A stretch of DNA of 64,000 bases from NCBI GenBank assembly GCA_018296165.2, contig JACKQL020000002.1, positions 868,001 through 932,000 of the forward strand. Direction: 5' to 3'. Source of the stretch: Termitomyces sp. T153 (lineage: Eukaryota; Basidiomycota; Agaricomycetes; Agaricales; Lyophyllaceae). The notes beneath the pieces are model-generated. The model worked only from the letters and a program-made list of their open reading frames with translations. It ran no database searches and was not told where the DNA came from. Position numbers and translations under genes: made by a program. Below are positions 55,627-64,000 of this stretch, piece by piece (the first letter of the stretch is position 1; every line of letters begins with the position of its first letter).

Positions 55627-56740
55627 CTGTTTTCCCAATATGCAATAGTTGCATTTTGGAAGTTTCATGGGAAAGGACATGGGCATACCTTTGATCATGC
55701 CTGCACATGCCATTTGGAGGAAGGATTGATAACTTGCTTGTCTGAGCCTCATGTGCCAAGACTGGAGCAAAGAAGATGGATGGATGGCAAGTGTGTGGTT
55801 GCTAACAATGTCAAGCATGTATAGTCCATGTTTTAGGAGAGTGCAGCAATAAGCACTTCTAATAAGTCATACTTATTATCTTTGTGCCTATTTCTAGTAG
55901 GGTATTTATAGTGACCATACCAACTGATCAGTCTCTCTTCTATGACATTTGCAAAAGCTGGGTAAAGCACCCTAGGAATTTGTCTATCAGAGACCTATTC
56001 CCAGTGACCTTGGCCAACTTCTTAGCTTTTGCCCCAAACTTCCTTATTAGAGTATGAATTTCTGTGGTGTCATTCCTACTAAGCCTGGCATCTTCTTTAC
56101 AAATCTGATCCAGGTTGGCAACACTACCTGTATCATCCACTGCTTCTGGATATGACTCCTTGATCTCCCTTTTAAAGATGTTCCAAGCATACTCATCTCC
56201 AAATGAATCAACACCCAGCCATTCTTGCTCAGTTTGAGCATCCACATATTCCAAGCTTCCCTTTTTCCTTCCTTTACCTCCCTGAATACCAGCATGTTCA
56301 AATAAAGGTTTCATCCTTTTAAAAACCACTGAACCTCAGAAGGTTCAGTGTGCTTAAAGTTAGGTGCATTCCTGCTGTCAGACAGTGGTGATTTATAGCT
56401 AGTGTTCTGCTCCATAATTTTGAACAAGCTGGTTGATTCAAGACAAGAGACAAAGGTTGGTTCTTATTTGAGGCTGACTTGTCAGAACAAAGTTTTTGCT
56501 GTCTAAGTACAACTTCAGAGTTAGGCAAAGGAGATACTGTGCCCTTGCTAGTAGCACAAATTTCCCTTTTCCTTGGATGAAAAGAGTTTTGAACCTTTGA
56601 TTTGGTAACCTTTAGTGTGCTGAGCCAAGACATAGATAGGCAGAGCAAAACTAATGTTTCCAAGTTGGACTCCTCATGGAGATCCAAAGGTGAGTTTTGT
56701 GTGAAGAAGCCCCTCATAGCCAGATGATGCAAAATTAAAG
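55627..56740 (-). pseudogene. Copia element remnant, gag and pre-integrase part
   Basis: Minus strand: a Gag-like region with YVDAQTEQEWLGVDSFGDEY, WNIFKREIKESYPEAVDD, RNDTTEIHTLIRKFGAKAKK (55940-56250), preceded by a Ser/Lys-rich part (56319-56732), and then a pre-integrase zinc region LLQSWHMRLRQASYQSFLQM with CNYCILGKQASV (55630-55770). It continues beyond the inserted gypsy element at 46587-45440. CpG-poor. Confidence 0.6.
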
Positions 56741-57439
56741 AACTGTTGAGGATGGGACATTGCAGTGCATAGCAGGTCCAAGGTCTACATATGATGGGTC
56801 ACTGATCACTTAGTAAGGACAAGAGTAACATAAGAATTATATACAGAAAAAATACATTAGACTTTGTGATTTGTGATAAAAACATTTTTCATACACTAAT
56901 TCAGCAAAAGGATCCAAGATACTATAAGACCAAAAAAACATTGCCAGCAGCCAAGCTGTGCATACCAGTGGCAAAGCTGCACTGAAATGAAATAGGGTAG
57001 TGGAATAGCATTGTATAGAACAAAAAAATAGAAAAGACAAAAGGAAAGCAAAACTCAAGATGCATTTAGAACAAGGATTGAAAATGTGTTTATTTATCAT
57101 TCAGTTTGGAATGGTGTGTCAGACAATGATTTAACATGCCTTCCAGCTGTAAGCCCTACTAGAGTGACCATTAGTGAATGCCTCATTGAGATGTTGATGT
57201 GCATTGTACAAGTGTGCATGAAATGTGGTGCCCAAACAATGAGCCCAATCAAAGCCTCTCAATGTGAGATGGTAGCATTTGGATTGAAACAAGTGTAAGA
57301 GCTAAATATAACAAGTAAAATTAAGAGGAAACATTGCAAAATCAAATGTACCAGAATGCCAGCTCAGCAATGTTGGCCCATGCCAAAACATTGAAATATC
57401 TACTAGCCACTGCTCTGATTCCCACTTCTGCCATTCTCC
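56741..57439. other. AT-rich DNA, nothing recognised
   Basis: No domain, RNA gene or LTR end recognised. Ends at the ACATC target duplication of the next element. Confidence 0.4.
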
Positions 57440-57444
57440 ACATC

Positions 57445-58581
57445 TGTCAGGTTCCGCTAACCACGGGGGCTCAGTTACACTGGGCGAGTCCTTACTAGGC
57501 GAACATGATTCCCTGCACTGACAACCAAGCACTTGGAGGTGTTCCAAGCACTGGGGACTTGTGAGGATAGCCAGGGGGGATTGATCCGAGCAAGTCCGGG
57601 GAGGTCCGGAGGAGTAGAGGACGGGTTGCGGGGGAGGGGGACGGACTTGGCAGGGTTCAGGCATAAGTCCGTGTGTGAATACTGCGGGTGCAGAGGAGGC
57701 AGAGGCTATGCGGATGACAGGAGTGGAGCTGGAGTTCTGATGGGGGATCAATAGGGATTGATGGGGTTTGGAGCTGAGTGTATAGCAGGGTCTGGGGGTG
57801 GTAACAAGCATCGGAGGTTTGTAATTGTAATTGCAGAGTTTGTGAGGACATTACAGTCGAGGACTTGAACACAATAGACAGAATCAAACAGGATGAGGCG
57901 GAGTCAAGTGAAATAGGACAAAGATGAGATGAAAACAAGAATAGATTCAGGCAGAGACATGGAATGATAACGAAAAGATAACGGAACAGAGATGAGATGA
58001 GACCGGGAGACTGAGAATAAGGAAGACAAAACATGAGACACAAAACACAAAACACAAGAAGGAACCAATCAGACCATAGGTAACATTAAGCAATATCAAG
58101 ACTAGAGTACGAAGAGCTACTCTATGACTTATATACTGACTACAGGGAAGCTCCAGGGGATGTCGGCTGTGGTGGTGGGGCTTGGCGGAGCTCGTCAGAG
58201 TCAATGGGTATTGGTTGTGATCAAGGGGCAGGCCGCATTGATATGTTGATGGGATCACTTGGGAACGCAGGCCATCCCAAGGTTGTCATGATACTCTGGA
58301 GTGAGTCGGAGGAACCAGGGTGCTGACTTGATAATGTGTTGACGAGGGTCAGGAACAGCAGGGGTGGTTCTTGGGGTTCAGGAGATCCAGGGAAGGCGTT
58401 GGCGGCTGTGGAGAAGACATCGGAGTTATCCAGGGGGCCATCGGAGTTAGCCGAGGATGTGTTGGAGTTAGCCGGAGTAGGCATGGAGGGTGGGGGAAAG
58501 TTGGCGGGGCGTCGGGGGGAACTCCGGAGGAGTGGGCAAGTCAAGAATGGTGTGTGGAGGTCCAGGGAATGGGTCATGACA
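57445..58581 (-). repeat. 3' LTR of the non-autonomous element
   Basis: 1137 bp. Differences from 60316-61453 number about two dozen by eye, mostly transitions, many at CpG, and concentrated in the outer 200 bp on each side. The central part is nearly identical. Confidence 0.9.
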
Positions 58582-60315
58582 TCACCCCCCCTTCAGCATT
58601 GAGACTGTCAAGACACAGGGTGCAGGTTGGGGTTGGCAGGGACGTGGGAGTTGAAGCCCAGTAATATTGATCAGTCTGCAGCCAGTGGCGGTGGTGTGGG
58701 AAACAAAGTCAAAGTGTGGCTGCCGTTTGTCAGGGGGTTCTTCCCGCTCAATTAAAAAGGGCCTTGGACGTATGTTCGGAGTGGTCAGGGCTTTGGTCTT
58801 TTGTTGGTGTGGCTGGCGGGAGGGGCGGGGTCTTCTGGTGGTCCAGCCTTTGTGCCGATGCGGGTGGCAGGGTGGCGGGGGTCCTGTTTGATGATGGTGG
58901 GGGTGGTGGGGTGAGGTTTGTCCTTGGGGCACAGTTGGTCAGAGGAGGGAGTCCCTAGTGGCTTAGTGGTGGAGCCCCAGGGTAGGGTGGTCCCTGTAGT
59001 AAGTTTGCAGGGGGCTGTTTTCCATGCCATCTATGCTGTGGGATTGGTCAGCATGGAGGCAGAGGTACTCCCTTAGGGTTGCGATTCCTTGGTTGAGGAT
59101 GCCCGGAGGTTTTTATTTGGTGGGGTTGTGCAGGGTGAGCTCCAGAGTATTGTATTTGGTGAAGGGCACTCAGGATCAGGCTTTGCTGTGCTCCAGGTCG
59201 AAGTTGTGCTCCGGAATATTGTGTCTGTGGGCGGGCATGTTCAGGTGGTGCTTTGGTGTGCTCTGGAGTGTTGATGACAAGGGGGCGGGGTGTGGGGTGA
59301 TCAGTCCCAACCAGTTTCTTTGGGTCCAGAGTCAAAGTTTGAGGTTCCAGGTCATCTAAGTGACATTGCTTTCCTGACCAAGAGTAAGTCCAGAGACGGA
59401 CAGAGGGGTCTTACATATTTCTGACACTCCCTAGAGTTTGGAGGTCTGTTGGGGTTGTATTGGTGGATGCTTTTTTGGGCAGGGGCAGCGTGGGGGTCAG
59501 TTGGCAAATGGCTCGCCCTAGCAGAGATGCTTCGGGGCTCGTTCCATGGGTTGTTCCTTCTGGGGGTTGGTGGTTCTTTCATTGGGGAAGAAGTTAGCAG
59601 TCCCAGAGTCAACACAAGGGTCCCTGGGTGGGGGGTTTGTTGGTTGTGTTGGCTTTGGGGGTGGTGCGGGCGGGGGAAGGGGTCTGAGGTGCATTTTGTT
59701 GGTCCGCCATTTCAAGCACAAGTACCAGGGGTCCAGGGTCGATGCAGGGGTTGGAGTTGGGTCTTAACTTATTGGTGGGGTTGTGTCGCAAATCAGAGGG
59801 GGAGCTCTGGAGTGGGGGTTTTCACTGAGCAGTAGAGTTGTCATGTAGGAGTGGCGGTGGCTCCTAGAGCCAAGCTTGGATGGGGGGGGCTGGTCTAGTG
59901 GTCTTCCGGGGTTTTGGGTGAGTCTGGCTATCGTCCCTCTATGCGAAATATCTGCTGCATTGGGGGGAGATGGTTGTTCATGATTGTTGGAGGGCAGCAG
60001 GGAAGTTGGTTGTGGGGAAGTGGAGCTGGCAGAGAAGGTACAGGAAGGGTGGGAGGTGGTTGTAGAGTGGTGTAGGGTTGGGCATGGATTGGGGAGGGTG
60101 TCCATGGAGAGAACCATTGTATGGGTGTAATCGGAGTGGAAGGGACACTTGGTGTCAGATCTGCGACTCAGGGTGCCTTGACAAATTGGGCAGGGCCATA
60201 TGAATCATAAGGGTTTCCAGGCATGGGTCAACCATAGACATTGGAGTGTTTGTTGGATGTGTGTGTGGGGTTAGTGCGGACATCATGAGCAGGGTAAGGG
60301 AGAGTCTTGATATTA
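58582..60315 (-). other. Internal region of the non-autonomous element
   Basis: No gag, protease, RT or integrase motif. Minus-strand translation is Pro/Thr/His-rich with stops; the longest frame (58582-58932) ends in PAPCVLTVSMLKGG just before the polypurine tract and is similar to the tail of element B at 12080-12340 (PCLEGLDAEGG frame). A short ATG frame at about 59710 (MADQQNAPQTPSPARTTPKA) could be a Gag start remnant. Best read as a deletion derivative keeping only the ends needed in cis. Confidence 0.6.
60303..60314 (-). promoter_or_regulatory. Putative self-primer binding site of family B
   Basis: Two bases inside the 5' LTR border (one base beyond the 12-nt match) the minus strand reads AATATCAAGACT, exact complement of AGTCTTGATATT in the same LTR (plus 60964-60975). 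That LTR block starts 32 bases after the TATATAAG box, the place expected for transcription start, so the RNA 5' end could fold back and prime reverse transcription. Confidence 0.65.
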
Positions 60316-61453
60316 TGTCAGGTTCTGCTGACCACTGGGGGCTCAGCTACACTGGGCGAGTCCTTACTAGGCGAACATGATTCCCTGCACTGACAACCAA
60401 GCACTCGGAGGTGTTCCAAGCACTGGGGACTTGTGAGGATAGCCAGGGGGGATTGATCCAAGTAAGTCTGGGGAGGTCTGGAGGAGTAGAGGACGGGTTG
60501 CGGGGGAGGGGGACGGACTTGGCAGGGTTCAGGCATAAGTCCGTGTGTGAATACTGCGGGTGCAGAGGAGGCAGAGGCTATGCAGATGACAGGAGTGGAG
60601 CTGGAGTTCTGATGGGGGATCAATAGGGATTGATGGGGTTTGGAGCTGAGTGTATAGCAGGGTCTGGGGGTGGTAACAAGCATCGGAGGTTTGTAATTGT
60701 AATTGCAGAGTTTGTGAGGACATTACAGTCGAGGACTTGAACACAATAGACAGAATCAAACAGGATGAGGCGGAGTCAAGTGAAATAGGACAAAGATGAG
60801 ATGAAAACAAGAATAGATTCAGGCAGAGACATGGAATGATAACGAAAAGATAACGGAACAGAGATGAGATGAGACCGGGAGACTGAGAATAAGGAAGACA
60901 AAACATGAGACACAAAACACAAAACACAAGAAGGAACCAATCAGACCATAGGTAACATTAAGCAATATCAAGACTAGAGTACGAAGAGCTACTCTATGAC
61001 TTATATACTGACTACAGGGAAGCTCCAGGGGATGTCGGCTGTGGTGGTGGGGCTTGGCGGAGCTCGTCAGAGTCAATGGGTATTGGTTGTGATCAAGGGG
61101 CAGGCCGCATTGATATGTTGATGGGATCACTTGGGAACGCAGGCCATCCCAAGGTTGTCATGATACTCTGGAGTGAGTCGGAGGAACCAGGGTGCTGACT
61201 TGATAATGTGTTGACGAGGGTCAGGAACAGCAGGGGTGGTTCTTGGGGTTCAGGAGATCCAGGGAAGGCATTGGCGGCTGCGGAGAAGACATTGGAGTTA
61301 TCCAGAGGGCCATCGGAGTTAGCCGAGGATGTGTTGGAGTTAGCCGGAGTAGGCACGGAGGGTGGGGGAAAGTTGGCAGGGAGTCAGGGGGAACTCTGGG
61401 GGAGTGGGCAAGTTGAGAATGGTGTGCAGAGGTCCAGGGAATGGGTCATGACA
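60316..61453 (-). repeat. 5' LTR of the non-autonomous element
   Basis: 1138 bp, outer end flanked by ACATC. Carries promoter elements described separately. Confidence 0.9.
61000..61007 (-). promoter_or_regulatory. TATA box of family B LTR
   Basis: TATATAAG on the minus strand, also present in each longer family B LTR of the window. Its first base is 32 bases upstream of AGTCTTGATATT. Confidence 0.65.
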
Positions 61454-61472
61454 ACATCCAGCTGTCACTCAT

Positions 61473-61887
61473 TGTCAGGGAACATCCCATTTGTCCCCCT
61501 GACTCCTCCAGTTCTTGTTAGGATTCCCCCATTATAGTTTTTATTTATTCTCCTTTCTTTTAGCCCTCATGCTGCACTGGTTCTCTGTCAATAATTCAGA
61601 CAAGTGTGGCCCCTTTGGCACTGCCACCAGCTTATGTAACTGCTGACCAATTGCTGACACATCACTTTTGACTTTTCTCTCTGTCATACTGTATAGTTGT
61701 TTCTCATGCTTCTGAAGCCTCTAAAGCATTACACCCAGCCTAGGGAATCCCCAGAGTTGTTCTCTTTGGATCTCCCTCTGCCAAGTAAGTAGCTATGTCA
61801 GTAGACACTGTACAGTACTGAATAAACTTTGAATCTCCCTCTGCCAGTTGTGTGACTGAGCTACAGTCTCCAGAGGTTACTCTTACA
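61473..61887 (+). repeat. Solo LTR of family A
   Basis: 415 bp, TGTCAGGGAACATCC to GAGGTTACTCTTACA, flanked by a perfect duplication CTCAT (61468-61472 and 61888-61892). No internal sequence, so LTR-LTR recombination removed the rest. Confidence 0.9.
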
Positions 61888-63069
61888 CTCATGAATGAGA
61901 TGTCTGAGGATGCCAACAATGGATGATAATGTTGGTAGAGCAAACATAAATGAATGACTGATGACAGTGAGTAGGTGAAAAGCAAAAGAAATATGTGTAA
62001 ACAATCAGGTGGTAATATAGAGCATAGGTGTCAACATTTGCTGTATCTGTACTCAACAAGTGCAAGCATTTGCACATTGCCACCACTTCACCCATTGGAA
62101 GATATCTCCAAAAATAATAATAATAATAAATAAAAGAGAGAAAAAACAGGGAATAATATTGAAAAATTATAAAAATCACTGAAAAATAATAAAAGTCAGA
62201 AATAAGAATAACAAAAGCATTATTAATGAGAATGATCCAAATCTATCAGAAAGGGTCTGCCAGGTGGAGTGTCATACCCAGGCTCACTCATATTTCAAGG
62301 TCTATAACAGTGAAGAGAGCACCCAGCAGCAGGAGAAGACAATTAGTGGCCAAACTGCTACAGATAAAGCATAGCAGAGTCTAAGAAGTAATAAGAATTC
62401 AAGATAGGAGGAGAATCATACCCAGAAATTCAACACAATATTTGCTTTGAATAAGCATAGCCCAAGGAGGAGGAATAGGATTTCAACTGGAAGGAGGGTA
62501 GGAGGACTATAAGCATGATTTCAGTATTTGTCTCAGAAGAGACCAGTAGGACTTCAAGCTTGCACAAGATACTTGAACAGCAAACTCAGAGGAGGACCAC
62601 AACCAGAAAACGACTATCAGGAGGACTGGTCCAAAACCAAAGAGGCAAAAATGGAGTGAGATATACAAAATACAAAGCTGCATGGAGAAGTATACAAAAT
62701 ACATAGAAGCTGGATCAAGAAGGACAGTAAAACCCAGATCAACGATACATGTGTTGTGATTATCTAAACAAGTGCTAAAGCAAATGATTACAAATCAATC
62801 AGTAGAATATCACTTAATATTACATCAATGTTGATGTAATGATGATTATGTTACTGATTATAAACCAATTGCTGCAACAGTATATGACAAATCATCAACT
62901 GATCATTCCACATTTGGAACTGTTTCAGTTTGTTCAAATTCAATGCTGTCATTTGTATGCTTGTCATTTGATGTAATAGATGACAAATTAGTTTGCAGGC
63001 ACATACACCACAATTGTTGCACTTTTGGACCTGTATTCCAACATGTCTCTGCTATTCAAAGACCCCCTT
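61888..63069. other. AT-rich DNA, nothing recognised
   Basis: No protein family recognised. An AAT-rich microsatellite lies at about 62115-62135. CpG is rare. Confidence 0.4.
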
Positions 63070-63643
63070 TGTAAGGGAATGGCAGCCATGGATAGTCCAA
63101 GCCAAGCCCACCACTCACAACCTGACACTTCTGTCAAGAGGTGAGCAATAAGCAGGCCAGCCAGAGGTGCAGCAGGCAAGGGGCAAGCATCCAACAAGAG
63201 GCAAAGGTGGAGGGCAAGGCAGAAGGCAAGAGGCTGCACTGGCTGAGCTTACAGTCCCACTAGTGAATAGACCTAGAAGTGGTGCTATTGTCAGGACTGG
63301 GATTTTATCCCCTGGCCCTTCCTATACACTACATTAGCTAATATGATGACTACTACTATATGACTAAGAGAGGGCCACTGACTATAAGCTATGGACTACC
63401 ACTGGTATGTAATAGGAGTAAGATAAGCAACAATAATCAACAATACAAAGTGTGTAACTAAGTATGACACATAGAGTGGGTTCCAGAGGCTGAAAACTAG
63501 CTGACCTGTCAGGTGGTGGTGCTGAAACAGAAAAGGAGTAAGAAAGGGCTGTGCAGCCCCAGAGATGGCTAGATAGAGTGCCAAGCCCCAGAGGCTAGGC
63601 CTAGCTAGGGTGGGACTGGTGCAGAGATCAGTCCTCTTTACAC
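63070..63643 (+). repeat. Solo LTR of family D (uninterrupted copy)
   Basis: 574 bp, TGTAAGGGAATGG to CTCTTTACA, flanked by CCCTT (63065-63069) and CTCTT (63644-63648), one transition apart. It is the empty-site paralogue of 19779-21366. Confidence 0.75.
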
Positions 63644-64000
63644 TCTTTCTTTAACTATTTGGTAACCTGTTACTAGACCATCATAGAACCACACATTACT
63701 ATCTGCTGACCCATATCTACCATAATATATATGTAACTCCTTTTATCTTATGATTGTGAGTCATGGTTGTATCCATTGCATAAATAGCAACAGTTTTGTC
63801 AATCATGACAGACACAGACAACACATCAAAATACAATATGTGTGGTGCATGGACAAACTGGAACTTTCTGATTAAGAGTTGTTTACATACCTAGCATTGT
63901 GATTCAGTCTGCAACCAGAAGTTTTCCATGTGTTCACATATGGATCAACTATCCAATAACAGTACAACCATGCATGACTTTGTGCTTGACTGCTGACAGC
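63644..64000. other. Unassigned right end of the window
   Basis: No feature recognised. Confidence 0.3.

Larger units (their letters stand above)
57445..61453 (-). mobile_element. Young non-autonomous LTR retrotransposon (family B LTRs)
   Basis: A 4009-bp element with two LTRs of 1137 and 1138 bp, an internal region of 1734 bp without gag or pol, and a perfect target duplication ACATC (57440-57444 and 61454-61458). On the minus strand LTRs start TGTCATGACC and end ACCTGACA. The polypurine tract GCTGAAGGGGGGGTGA precedes the 3' LTR. CpG is frequent throughout, in sharp contrast to the flanks. It must have been moved by enzymes of an autonomous relative such as element B. Confidence 0.9.

Noticed and set aside
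58336..58664. Plus-strand Gly/Arg/Val-rich open frames in the LTRs at 57.4-61.5 kb
   Set aside because: They occur in both LTR copies, run through the LTR border, and reflect purine-rich composition; not genes.

Overview
The window looks like a TE-rich segment of a filamentous basidiomycete (probably Agaricomycetes) genome. The evidence is many 45-65 bp GT-AG introns that must be removed to obtain coherent proteins, several exons per gene, chromodomain Ty3/gypsy elements, and typical basidiomycete proteins: an F-box protein, a Cys-rich/TM/Ser-rich membrane protein, a secreted type-B carboxylesterase and a 9-exon SDR. All exon models were worked out by hand from reading frame, splice dinucleotides and family motifs; each predicted CDS sums to a multiple of three.

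Two host-gene islands carry normal CpG content. Island 1 (about 15.08-18.64 kb) has an ADAL-type adenosine/N6-methyl-AMP deaminase (+) and an F-box protein (-), arranged convergently. Island 2 (about 34.45-45.37 kb) has the carboxylesterase (+), the SDR (-), a Ser/Pro-rich protein (+), a single-pass membrane protein (-), and a decayed partial copy of that last gene. Almost everything else is retrotransposon sequence, mostly with very few CpG and many TpG/CpA, as expected after long-term cytosine methylation and deamination. Two young insertions inside this matrix still have CpG: an LTR at 52642-53533 and a non-autonomous LTR element at 57445-61453.

Repeat layout: a gypsy family A remnant (1-3097); an inverted LTR junction (3098-3967); a long gypsy family B element with tandem protease domains, a chromodomain and a coiled-coil antisense reading frame (3968-13153), split by a solo LTR of family E; a family A 5' fragment (13170-13610); solo LTRs of families D and B nested in each other (19779-22456); a structurally complete copia element on the minus strand (23428-27812, TSD TTTAT); a gag-like region of unknown family (28.4-30.0 kb); a minus-strand family A fragment (30.18-32.5 kb); a second copia element on the minus strand (45.44-56.74 kb) broken by a complete 9-kb family A element (46593-55621, TSD CTGGC), which itself holds LTR E, LTR F and a truncated LTR E; the young family B non-autonomous element (57445-61453, TSD ACATC); and solo LTRs of family A (61473-61887, TSD CTCAT) and D (63070-63643).

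The most notable observations are: both gypsy families lack a visible tRNA primer site but have, two bases after the LTR, an 11-12 nt stretch complementary to the LTR interior (Tf1-like self-priming), in family B exactly at the predicted transcription start; family B has two retropepsin domains in tandem and a conserved-looking antisense coding region between pol and the 3' LTR; and the edges of gene island 1 fall inside repeated sequences, so the switch from CpG-containing to CpG-depleted DNA can be read by comparing repeat copies. No tRNA, rRNA or CRISPR array was recognised.
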